Positions 18,911 to 29,856 of a DNA stretch of 64,000 nucleotides are shown here, piece by piece. Numbering within the stretch: the stretch's first letter is position 1; every line of letters starts with the position of its first letter. Under the pieces are notes generated by a model. That model was not told the origin of the DNA and did no database searches. It saw nothing but the letters and a program-made list of their open reading frames with translations. Where the stretch lies: contig NC_088938.1 in assembly GCF_033473495.1 (NCBI RefSeq), positions 1,426,001 to 1,490,000 of the forward strand. Direction: 5' to 3'. The position numbers and the translations under genes were made by a program. This stretch comes from Cercospora beticola (Eukaryota; Ascomycota; Dothideomycetes; Mycosphaerellales; Mycosphaerellaceae).

Positions 18911-20658
18911 GATTGTCTCGACAGCCAAGCACACTTGGCAGGTCCTAGGTCAAGATGTATGCTCCACCAGCTGGACCAGAGGAATGTGTCTCTTGGAGCA
19001 ACGCCAGAAGTCGATTGGGGAGTGGGTCGGCAGAGCCAGAGGGTTATTGTACAGTCATGGTAGCAGCAACGAGTGCAAGTCTCGCCGCGTGGTGTGCCAC
19101 GGCAGCGAGGAGGAGGAGGCGTTTGGCACGGGAAATCGGCCTTTGGAAAAATCCACACGCGAGAGTCGCATCATCATTGTTTGCAAAATCTAGCCCGATT
19201 GAGCACAGGAGCTGTGACACGCATCGAGACGCCAAACGGCACACTTGCTTTTTCGGCTCCCCAAGCTCGCGCCAGCCCGAGCGGAGGAGGCCGATGATTC
19301 GTAGAAGGCACACCTCTCCTCCTGTTTGACAGCTTGAGTGGCCGCATGCTGCGCGCCCTGCAATCTTCTCGTGCCTGACATGCGTCTTGGTCACTTGCGC
19401 CTTGTTTTCGTTGATGTCGAGAGATTGTTGTATGGAAGCTACAGCTCTGCGAAGTCGCTCGTTCCTCGATCTGCTTCCACTTTTTCCTCAAGATCGCGGC
19501 TGCAGCTTGCGCCATCATACAAGGATCAAGTACGGCTAAGCCTCCGATGCCTGACGGTACAAGTGTCCAGGAGTGCCCTTGTCTTCGACTTCACCCGTCT
19601 GAAGTAGCCTCTTCACTTGCAGGCACCTGGCCGTCGAACTTTTGCAAGCGTCAAGACGAATGCGCGCGACCTTTCTGCTGCGGTCATTGTTCACGTGGCC
19701 ACCTCTCACGGACCCCCAAGATGGCTCGTACGGCACCGAGAATAAGTTTTGTCAGCCATGAGGAGCGCTAAGGCTGAGGACATCATGCTGTGTCTGGCGA
19801 CACTGTCCGCAGCAGCTCGCGCTTCTGGGTCAGCAGGATCTCCGACACGGCAGGAAAGATGTGAGAAGATATGCGAGAAAGAATAGAGAAGGGCGCGCGT
19901 GCATCTACGACAGAATGGGCTAGAACAGCGTAAGTAATGGCAATGAAATTGCTCATAAAAGCACATGGCTAGAGCCCTACATCCAAATGGCTTTGGGACG
20001 CGAAGACCAAATCGGTGCTAGAACTGGTGGGAAGGCAGCTTTGTGCCCACGGCTGGTTCTGATACAAAGCAAGACTGCGTTGAGCAGCGCGTAGCGAATG
20101 CACACATGTCGCGAGAAGCGAAAGTACTCCCGGACTGCATCTCAAGACGGCCGTGGCCAGACGCCGAAGAAGGAGACGCCGAGGACTTGCTAGCAATGCC
20201 CATGAGCGCGAGAACTTCGTGCAAAAGAGTAGAAAGCTGCGGGCCAAATTCACATGCGGCGGCTTCACAGACGCTCTAGAGCGCTGGAGACTGGAGCAGA
20301 TCTGGTTGCAATCGCTTTCAGCATGTGAGTTGTGTCGTGATGCCTGGAGTGTAAACGTTCAGTGAATTGCCTCTAGTTCAGCCAAATTTGAAGAGTCCCT
20401 TCCTCTTCCACATGTCAACGGGTCTTTCGACGACCGCGACATCACCCGACACTCTCGCCTCAACTCTGAAATCGTGTGCGGTGTGCTACATGAAGACTTA
20501 TCGCTCACACACGCTCACCCATCTCAACCCCAGCATCAGGAGACGGGCAGACTCGGTTGCACCGCCTGACCAACATCAACAACGGCGCCCACCTGCCCCG
20601 GCAGCAGTTGATTCCTCCACGCGCGCAACGACCAGCAGCCTGCTGAGCACCTCCCGAC
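18911..20658. other. Long intergenic stretch
   Basis: About 1.7 kb. Many short overlapping open frames on both strands lack family motifs and I accept none as a gene. The start presumably holds the transporter promoter and the end the promoter or 5' UTR of the following gene. Confidence 0.4.
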
Positions 20659-22485
20659 ATGTGCTTCCAGACGTTCATCACCTTCCTCTGCGGCTGCACA
20701 CGAATCGATGAGGGAGAATGCTACCTTGCCGCCCAGCTGGACGTCAATTTCTGGCGCAAGATTGACTGTGCAGACTACAGCATCGAGCATGCAGAGGAGA
20801 AGGTACAATGTGGCGCCGGCATGTTCTATTGCGGCGCTACCAGCGATGGCCAATTCTTTGACAAGATCGAGAAGGGCCATCAACAGGTCAAGGGCAAGCT
20901 CTTCGCTATCGTGGCTGAACTCGAGATGCGAAAGCGCATATTGCTCAGCAAGCGCGATGTCTGGCTTGCTCAGGGCGCCTCTCATGAACACATCCTCGCC
21001 CTGAGCGAAGTGAAGGTGTTGAATTCTTCATTGATAATCGTCGATCAGCAGAAAAAGCAATACGAGCATGAATGTAACACCTGGATGAAGGTCAAGAGTC
21101 TGGCCAAGCGGCATTATGACGATCAACAGGTTCGGAAGCAGCAGGGATATCCACGGGGCCCTTCGTTTGAAGTCTTCCTCGCGAACTTCCACCCACAGGT
21201 GCTGGCTAAGGTCAACGAGTCTAGCGACCCAAGCGAAGTCATTGACGGACAAGGCTTCGAAAGCGTTCGCCAGTTTCCGCTGGAGCTGCAAATTCCCAGT
21301 GGACCGTTGCATCAGGCGTCGTTGTTGGTTCCGTCAGCTCCTCATAAGCAACAAATGCCACGAGCTCCTGTCCAGAACGCCAGCGCAATCCACCGCACCC
21401 ACCCTACGGCACAAGCGATGGTATCTGAGCAGATGCGGGCCCAAGCACAACAACGCGCTGTCCAGAACGCCATCCCAGAAGTGCGAGCTCACCAGCAGAA
21501 GCTTACTAGAGCCAAGAAGCAGAAAGTGGAACCTGCCAGCTCGCCAGGGAAGTCTTCCAGCGTGGTGCGGCGAAGCAGTAGGGTAAAAGACAAGAAGATC
21601 AACTATCGCGATGACAACTCGGACCTCTCAGGATCCTTCTCACCCATCAAGGCTAAATCCGACTCTTCTGGCTTCTCGCCGGGCAAGTCTGACCCAGTCC
21701 ATTCGCCCGACAAGGCACGCACTGTTGGGAGGAAAGGTTCCGGACTGCTGCACGAACATCTTATAAGTGAGCGTAAGGTGTCTTTGGCAGACAAGATTGG
21801 AGACTGGAGACGTCACGACAGTGGCATTTTCTTGCCGAACAGTGCTTCTGGAGATGGTGCACCGCAAGCGATGAGGGGCATGAAGCGCCAGGCGGAAGAT
21901 GAAGGAATGACTAGTCCAGGCGGAACTCGATTCAAACGACAGTCGAGATCAGACCAGAGCATGAACAAGGGCGGCGCGGTCGGAGATGGCATGCCACCTT
22001 TGCAGAGCCAGCAGATGCGCGCAAGCTTCAATCCGATGATGATGCCGGATTTTCATGCAGCGCCCCTGATCAAGCGCGAGTTCTCTGACACAGCTGATCC
22101 AGTCAAGCGATTGAACGTACTCTCCACGCCAACACATTACAGCCAAGGTGGTCCAGTGGCAGGAAGCACCGCCGCGCCAGCACAAAACGCCATGCCGGCT
22201 GCTTCGACGTGGTTCAACCCGCTGGCAGAGAAGATTTCAGATCAAGCGTCCATTCCAGTTGCGTCCTTTGCTCAGGTCTCACCAGCATCAGTGCACGACT
22301 TCGCCCTTCCACACAACTCTGCCATACCACAGGAGGCAGGCTTTGCATACGAGAGAGATGCAGACGAAAAGCAGGTTGTGGATTTCGGGTTGCCATTCGA
22401 CGCTGGTTCCAACATGGCCGACAACATCTACTCTGATATTGACTGGTCTCTTCTTGGTGAAGGCGACTTCTCCCTCCCGGCTTAG
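20659..22485 (+). CDS. Conserved-looking hypothetical protein, probably nuclear
   Basis: A single open frame of 608 residues from a clear ATG; I do not recognise a family. Residues 1-60 are Cys-rich (about seven Cys, including FLCGC and GMFYCGA), which could bind metal. Residues 70-170 look helical or coiled-coil (KIEKGHQQVKGKLFAIVAELEMRKRIL). The middle is disordered, rich in Gln, Ala, Ser and Pro, with basic clusters (RAKKQKVEP, RRSSRVKDKKINYR) fitting nuclear localisation. The last 20 residues are acidic/hydrophobic (DIDWSLLGEGDFSLP), similar in texture to an activation domain. A role in transcription or chromatin is only a guess. Confidence 0.75.
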   Translation: MCFQTFITFLCGCTRIDEGECYLAAQLDVNFWRKIDCADYSIEHAEEKVQCGAGMFYCGATSDGQFFDKIEKGHQQVKGKLFAIVAELEMRKRILLSKRDVWLAQGASHEHILALSEVKVLNSSLIIVDQQKKQYEHECNTWMKVKSLAKRHYDDQQVRKQQGYPRGPSFEVFLANFHPQVLAKVNESSDPSEVIDGQGFESVRQFPLELQIPSGPLHQASLLVPSAPHKQQMPRAPVQNASAIHRTHPTAQAMVSEQMRAQAQQRAVQNAIPEVRAHQQKLTRAKKQKVEPASSPGKSSSVVRRSSRVKDKKINYRDDNSDLSGSFSPIKAKSDSSGFSPGKSDPVHSPDKARTVGRKGSGLLHEHLISERKVSLADKIGDWRRHDSGIFLPNSASGDGAPQAMRGMKRQAEDEGMTSPGGTRFKRQSRSDQSMNKGGAVGDGMPPLQSQQMRASFNPMMMPDFHAAPLIKREFSDTADPVKRLNVLSTPTHYSQGGPVAGSTAAPAQNAMPAASTWFNPLAEKISDQASIPVASFAQVSPASVHDFALPHNSAIPQEAGFAYERDADEKQVVDFGLPFDAGSNMADNIYSDIDWSLLGEGDFSLPA

Positions 22486-23010
22486 GCACCTGCGTCTTAT
22501 CACACCCCAGAACGAGTTCCAGCGATATGCATTATACCGCCAACAGCATAGAGTTGTTGCCAGCAATACGACGACACACTCACTGCGCAGTCGGCCATTC
22601 CGGGCACACGGCCAAATTTGGATGAGCTCAGTGTTTCGAAGACGAAACGTCGTCCACGCTCTTGTGTAATATTTGCATTGTTGTTCTTTTCGCGCCGCAT
22701 GATCGCAAAGCCCGCTCTTTTTACTGGACTTGCGCTCTACTTTGCGCAATTGCGCTCGCTATTAAGGCCACGGGCCATTTTTGAGTGCTTAAGCGAGCGG
22801 CTGCACTCTACAAGCGCCACGAGTTGACTGTTGACGGCGTGAGGGTTTTGGGTGCGTGATTCCACAGGAAAAGGCCCTCAAGAAGGGGGGACTTAAAGGC
22901 AGCAGCAGTATCGATCGACATCCGTATGCAATTGATTCAAGCTGTCAGTAACACGAACCACGCCAGACTCCTCGCTAAGCCAATGCCATGCCACAATGTA
23001 CAATTTCTGT
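22486..23010. other. Intergenic, convergent 3' ends
   Basis: This stretch lies between the hypothetical nuclear protein and KRR1. No gene is seen. Confidence 0.5.
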
Positions 23011-24393
<1,383 letters not shown>

Positions 24394-24436
24394 TTACGCG
24401 ATCGATCTTACATCTTACACATCTCTGTCCATTAAC

Positions 24437-25486
24437 ATGTCCCGAAATTCTCAGCTCCAGACTAGTTATGCAGACCGCCTGGCGACCTTTCGAGGGTACT
24501 GGTTCGACGATGACGCCACTGCAAGACAGCTAGCAGCTCTTGGACATGTATATGACCGCCCGCCTCTCGAAGCTCTCGAGCAAGGTTCAAGATGCAATTC
24601 CTGTGGCGCCTTCGTACGGCGAGAAGACAGCGTGCGTGCCTTTCAAGGCTGCATAGCTGACGCCCCTCGGATATTCGAGGCCATCCGGCTACACTATCCG
24701 GAATGTCTCCATCTTCAAGTGCGAAACCCGCTGGACATGAACAAGCCAGACTCGCTCCCAGGTGGCAAGTCAAGATTCAATGCTCTTCGCCGGCGTTTTG
24801 ACCGACAATCCGGTGACGCTCCGGAGCGTGCGGTGACCTTGTCGAGACGAGCCCAGAAGAGTCCATTCTTCTCTTTGCCGACCGAACTTCGTCTTGAGAT
24901 CTATTCCATGCTCATGCCAAGACTGGACAAGGTTACGGCGATTGTGCCACTGAACGCGGACACGAACCGCGTCATTACAGAGGCTGGTCATAGCAGACGG
25001 AGAGCTCGTGATACCACCAAGATCAACATCATGCTCACTTGTCGTGCCATCTATGAAGAGGCACTGGACATTCTGTTCTCCAACACGACTTTCAAATTTG
25101 GATCCACAAAAGTCATGTACCTCTTTCTTAGACACATTGGCAATTATGGGCGCCAACTGCTGAAAGCAGTCGATATCATATGTGGTGCACGAGAAGATGC
25201 AATAGCTTTCGCCCTCCTTGGTGCCTGCGACAAGCTCCAATGCATCACGATCAGACTGCCTCGCCCAATGCTCGTCTACCCACATGCGCGTCCCTGGGTG
25301 ATAGACGGGGTCTCGTGTATGCTACATCTGAGCGGACTTGAGTGTGTAAATCTGGCCGAGTGTAATCCTACGACAAGGCACCTGGGCGACAATCCACACG
25401 ATACAAAGATTCTCAAACGTGAGTTGACGAGGTCAAAGAATAAGCGCAGCAGCATCAGATGGGTGAGCGGCGCGATGGATCTATGA
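24437..25486 (+). CDS. BIR-like zinc finger plus F-box-like protein
   Basis: An intronless gene for 349 residues. Residues 10-95 resemble a baculovirus-IAP-repeat fold: RLATFRGYW, then LAALGHVYD, then RCNSC (a C-x2-C pair), then RLHYPEC. The His normally seven residues before the last Cys is Ile here, so zinc binding would be altered. Residues 145-175 (PFFSLPTELRLEIYSMLM) look like an F-box/2EXR-type motif, common in fungal substrate adaptors, followed by helical repeats. The pairing suggests a ubiquitin-pathway or unknown adaptor role. Fungal F-box-like proteins of this kind are numerous and poorly characterised. The BIR assignment is by eye. Confidence 0.65.
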   Translation: MSRNSQLQTSYADRLATFRGYWFDDDATARQLAALGHVYDRPPLEALEQGSRCNSCGAFVRREDSVRAFQGCIADAPRIFEAIRLHYPECLHLQVRNPLDMNKPDSLPGGKSRFNALRRRFDRQSGDAPERAVTLSRRAQKSPFFSLPTELRLEIYSMLMPRLDKVTAIVPLNADTNRVITEAGHSRRRARDTTKINIMLTCRAIYEEALDILFSNTTFKFGSTKVMYLFLRHIGNYGRQLLKAVDIICGAREDAIAFALLGACDKLQCITIRLPRPMLVYPHARPWVIDGVSCMLHLSGLECVNLAECNPTTRHLGDNPHDTKILKRELTRSKNKRSSIRWVSGAMDL

Positions 25487-25770
25487 TGAGTACGAAGTGT
25501 ACCATGCATTTCATCCGACATGTGTGCATGTCAGCATCCGGTGTACGCTCAAAGCATATGCTCAATGGCTCAGCAAAAAGTCGATTTACGGCCACACATG
25601 AAAGACGACATCAACGTTCTTTGTCTTTCACTTTTTCCTGTTTGAGTCCTGAATAGGACAGCATGTGTAAGAGGTCCGCACACCTCAAAATCCTATTTGC
25701 GGAAAGACCAGTCGACTTGAACCACTTTGCGACCACACCGAGCTCATTGGCGTGGCCAACTTTGCCCGTC
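25487..25770. other. Short intergenic stretch
   Basis: No element is recognised. Confidence 0.4.
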
Positions 25771-25935
25771 ATGAAGCTAGAAATCCGTTTCGCCCTGGCC
25801 ACCGCATTTCTGTCAGCTTCAGTACTAGCAGCACCGGTACCAGAACCACCAAATCTCCCAACAGATATTACGAACATGGTCGGTGGACCAAAATGGCTCA
25901 AATCAATTGCGCACACACATCCTTTCCGGCAATGA
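25771..25935 (+). CDS. Small secreted protein candidate
   Basis: An open frame of 54 codons starts MKLEIRFALATAFLSASVLAAP, a textbook signal peptide with a likely cleavage after the AA. A short Pro-rich mature part follows. A possible alternative is an intron at 25879-25936 (GTGGAC...GCAG), which would fuse the signal to a further 73 codons ending at 26158 and containing two Cys (about 109 residues in all). That donor is weak. No family is recognised. Small secreted proteins of plant-associated fungi often act as effectors, but nothing here proves expression. Confidence 0.4.
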   Translation: MKLEIRFALATAFLSASVLAAPVPEPPNLPTDITNMVGGPKWLKSIAHTHPFRQ

Positions 25936-26290
25936 CGCAGGGGTGAAGGAGAATCTCGGCCAGAAGCTCATACAACTAGGAGGAGGCAGATTTGAGGACG
26001 AGCCCTGTTCAACCTTCGAGGGTCGAATGCGCGGATGTCCAATTATGTGGAGTGCATGGTGGAATCGATCGAACGATGGCGAGAGACATGGTTCGACTCG
26101 GAAGATTACCGAGCGAGCATGGAGACTTAGAACGGCCGAGGGGGCACAAAAGTCTTGAGGAACAAACGGAAGATCGGTACGAGATGAGAACTGTAAGCCT
26201 GAAAGGCTGGTCTAGCGGTAGAACCAAAATAATGATCATGACTTATACCAAAAGGAATCGCTAACATGTCAAACAAACTCTTCCACCTAT

Positions 26291-26812
26291 CTAAGCAAAA
26301 TGCTTAATCGCCTCCTCAAAATCCTTATCCACAACCTTCAAAGTCTTCTGTCCAGCCGCTTGCTCACTCGCCGGCGCCTTCGCCACAAGCGCCTTCCCTA
26401 AAGTCTCAGTCTGGACTCTCAAATCCTTCATATCCCCTGTCACAGTCCCCTGCAAACTCGAAGCAACAAACAATTCCTTCTTCGTCTTCATCGCATTCAT
26501 ACAAGCTCGAATACTCGGCTCCAAAACATCCGTAATATAAGCAATAATTTCGCGAGCTTCTTGTTCGGACACGATTTCTGAGGCGTTGGCGTCTGCGGTT
26601 GCGTTTTTGATTTGGATTCCTAGCGCGGCTTCTTGGTTGGAGATGGGAGAGGCGGCGAGGAGGCCGCCGGAGTAGGCTGTGACGATTTGGGTGAGTTTTT
26701 GGACGTATTCGTTGATTGTGTTGAGGTTTTCTTGGGTTGAGGCTGCGGAGCGACTGGTCATGGCATTTTTGGCTGAGGCGGCCAGTTGGGCGAATTTGCT
26801 GAGGCGAAGCAT
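26291..26812 (-). CDS. HsbA-like (hydrophobic surface-binding protein A) / cell-wall protein
   Basis: A single-exon protein of 173 residues, almost wholly helical and Ala/Thr/Glu-rich. The pattern (NTINEYVQKLTQIVTAYSGG, later IIAYITDVLEPSIRACMNAM) resembles the HsbA/galactomannoprotein domain, which is adsorbed on hydrophobic surfaces or the cell wall. The N-terminus MLRLSKFAQLAASAKNAM is amphipathic rather than a strong signal peptide, which is odd for a secreted HsbA and leaves an intracellular or mitochondrial role possible. The family call is tentative; the gene itself looks real. Confidence 0.6.
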   Translation of the reverse strand: MLRLSKFAQLAASAKNAMTSRSAASTQENLNTINEYVQKLTQIVTAYSGGLLAASPISNQEAALGIQIKNATADANASEIVSEQEAREIIAYITDVLEPSIRACMNAMKTKKELFVASSLQGTVTGDMKDLRVQTETLGKALVAKAPASEQAAGQKTLKVVDKDFEEAIKHFA

Positions 26813-27719
26813 TGTGTTGGTTGTTGAGGTTTGGTTGGGGGGATGTGGTTGTGGATAGATACAGCAGGTGTTTTGTAGTGATCTTGTGTTTGTGTCTGTT
26901 TGGATTTTGGATCTGTTCGTGCTGCGATAATGATGCGATCTCGACAGGAGTCAATGGCTCTCTTTATCTACAACTCACTTTCAGTGCTGCCTGATCATGA
27001 CACTCATCATGTTCTCGACACAAGCAGCCTACGAGACTTCCGAGGCTGGCGTGGAAATCTGTCACGGTGACTTCGGTCCTTGCCGTGAGTGGCACATCTT
27101 GGGCGAGTTAAGCTCGCAAGCCTCAAGCGGAGGCGGAGAACTTCTAGGCGGCTTGTGTTGGAAAACCACTCTCCGCGAGCCGACCAATTCCAGCCTCAGG
27201 ATATATTATCGGCGTGGCCGTTGTGTAGGCAGCAAGATAACAGGATTGTAGATCGAGGAAGAACTTCATTTCCACCCCACTAAATGCGGTGCCGAGGCAT
27301 GTTGTGCCCCTCATGAAGAGTCCAGCATGTGCAACCGGACAGGCTCATCGGTGCACTCGTGCAGACACCAATAGTCTCTTCTTTCAGATTGAACGTCTTC
27401 TCTCAATGACCAAGGTCGATCCGGAGTCGCGACAGAAGGAGCAAGGGGAGCAGAAAGAATAGATGACGAAAGTAAGAAAGGTAGCGTAGCGCCAAGAAAA
27501 TGCAGATCGTACCTTACAGTCCCTGCCCGAGAGTACAAAAATAAGCAGCAATGCACGCGTCTGCTGATGAGGTAACCTGTCGTAGCACATTTCAATACTG
27601 TCCCTCCATACATGCACGCCAAAAGGGTATCAAACCAATAGAAGTTGCGAAGCCTATGTTCACAATGTCATTCTATGCTTCGGAGTTCAGTACATCCTCA
27701 CGTCCTGTTCATTCCATAT
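26813..27719. other. Intergenic
   Basis: About 0.9 kb between the HsbA-like gene and the 3' end of the LMBR1-type gene. No gene is recognised. Confidence 0.45.
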
Positions 27720-29557
27720 TCAGTCATCACCCACTGGCTCACTGTCTCTCACAGCGCCATAATCGGATCTGTTGACACCTTTAGCGCGTCCTGTGATGTC
27801 TTGCCAGGTCGCTCCAAATCTTCTCCCTGTGCTGGCCAGCAGTCCCTCCTCCTCTGCTTCGCGCAAATCCTCGTCCATCAATTCTTCGTCAAGTTGAGGA
27901 ACTCGGAAGAGTGTTACCAGGAACACGACGATGAATATTCCCAAGAAGGCGAATTGCGCGTAAAAATCTACGGCACCAAGATAAGGGAAGTTGGCAGTGA
28001 TCCTGTTGATGAATGTCGACACAACAGAAGGCGTGCAGACCATCTTTGCGACGGGGTTGTCCGACCTTTCTGAGCAAGGCTTGATGGCATTGTGGTGCTT
28101 GCTGCAGTCCGGCTGCAGGTCTGGGTTGCTAGTCGGCCTATCACAATAAGTCTGCGGACCGAATGTGACGTACTGAGGTGCAACAATCATTGCCAGACTG
28201 TAATTGAGGGCAAAGGTCATCAGCGTCAACATCACTGTCGCCATGAGCATCGCATTGGGTGTAGTTTGGCCTTTGCGGATCCTAAAGAGCATGACCCATA
28301 GGAAGCGGATACCAATGGTGGCGAGCCCCACAACGGATGCCGAGAAGAAGAGGATGGTGAGCAAGAGAAAAATAACGTAGTCGATGGGGAAGACCTTGGA
28401 TGTCTCGCGAAGCAGCGCGTTGACGGGTTGGAAGATCTTCGTCTTGCCAAGGAGGTAGCCGCACGACACACCGCAGGCAGAGTTCTTCAACTTGTCCACC
28501 ATGGTGATGAGCATGCTGGCGAAGATGATCAACGCAATGACGACCAAGAGCAAGCCGAGAATGAGCTTCAGAGGACGGAATATAGCCTCAATCTTGAGCC
28601 ACACCTTAATGATCCAGTTGCGGTCAGTGCCAGCATTCTCTTGGGCGAGGCGCTGGCGGCGAACCAAAGTGCGCTCCTCGCGAACAAGAGCTTCCAGCTC
28701 ACGTCGGTCGCGGCCATCCAGACCACCTTGACGGCCTTCGCTGCGGCCCTCCAATTGGCGTTGACGCTCCCGATTTTGAGCAAGTTGACTCTCGGTGGAC
28801 TCGGCAAGCTGTGGTGCAGAGATGCTTGGTGCGGATTTGATCAACGAGACTGGGAGCAGAGCCAGGCCTGGTGCCGTGTATAAACAATAGAGAAGGGTGC
28901 CAATGAGGATCAGGACACCAATAGCAAATGTGAGAGCGCGTTCGCCATCTGCAGAATTGTTAGCGAGATGCTGTTGATACTGACGGAAGCATGATACGCA
29001 CGATTTTCAGTGAGCAGGTCCTTGAAGTAGTCGAGGTCTTTGTTATCATCTCTTGCCTTCTTCGCAACAGGTATGAAGAAGCCGACGAGGAAGAGGATCA
29101 CGCAGAACAAGAGGAACGCGAATGTCCACTTGAAGGCACCCCACAGCCTGCTGCCGATGGTCTGTTGCCCTTCCTCGGTCGCAACCTCGTCGTACTCTTC
29201 GTAGTAGAAATAGGTGAACGGGACGACAAGCAGACACAGCACAGCGTCCAGACTGTACAGAGTGTAGTATACAATCTTCAGAGTGTACAGCGTATCATCC
29301 ACCTTGTCGGGCGTGGCCCAATCCTTCTTCCTGCCCAATTTCCTGCTTGTTGTGGACGAGACCAGTGCCACATCCACTGGCATCAACAGAACGGTTGCGA
29401 GCAGTGCGAGAACGGTGATCCAGCATATGATGGTTACGGCGACGCTGCGTTCGCCCGGTTTCTGGTAGACGAAGACGAAGATGGCGGAAATGAAGAAGAT
29501 GATGGCGAGGCAAACGGCGTAGGCCACCCAAATGAGGCTGGTCTCGATGAGTGCCAT
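27720..29557 (-). CDS. LMBR1-like membrane protein, probable lysosomal/vacuolar cobalamin transporter (LMBD1 type)
   Basis: A polytopic membrane protein of 594 residues, encoded by exons 29002-29557 and 27720-28948 with a 53-bp intron. It matches the layout of fungal proteins named probable lysosomal cobalamin transporter: an N-terminal helix from the first residues ([15 protein letters not shown]), about nine helices in all, a cytosolic acidic/Arg-rich loop in the middle ([15 protein letters not shown]), and a long loop with [14 protein letters not shown] before the last helices. In animals LMBD1 exports cobalamin from lysosomes; fungi generally lack B12-dependent enzymes, so the fungal substrate is open. 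The start codon lies 299 bp from that of CFT1, on the other strand. Confidence 0.85.
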
Positions 29558-29856
29558 GGTGGGCGATGGAGGTGTCTGCGTCCGCGTCCGGCGCTGGTGT
29601 GGTCGCGTGAGGGGAGCAGAGAAGAGGAGGCACAGCTTCTTGTAGCCGCCTGGTGCCTTCCTTGGTCGGCGAGCTTGTTAGCTTGAGAGCAGCAGGAATG
29701 ACGATGGAGCTGTTTGAGCTTAATCGTGCACGGACGCGATCCCGACGCGCTTCCATCTAGAAATCCAAGCTGGACCCACGCGACATCCATCACCATTGCA
29801 TTGTCTGCGCTAACAACACTGCCAATGCGCGCAGACCTGGCGACGGCGGAGAAGAC
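29558..29856. promoter_or_regulatory. Shared bidirectional promoter, LMBD1-like / CFT1
   Basis: Only 299 bp separate the two divergent start codons, so both promoters and both 5' UTRs must lie here. No specific factor site is assigned. Confidence 0.6.

Noticed and set aside
26205..26265. tRNA-like A box GGTCTAGCGGTAGAAC
   Set aside because: No matching T arm, anticodon stem or acceptor can be drawn.
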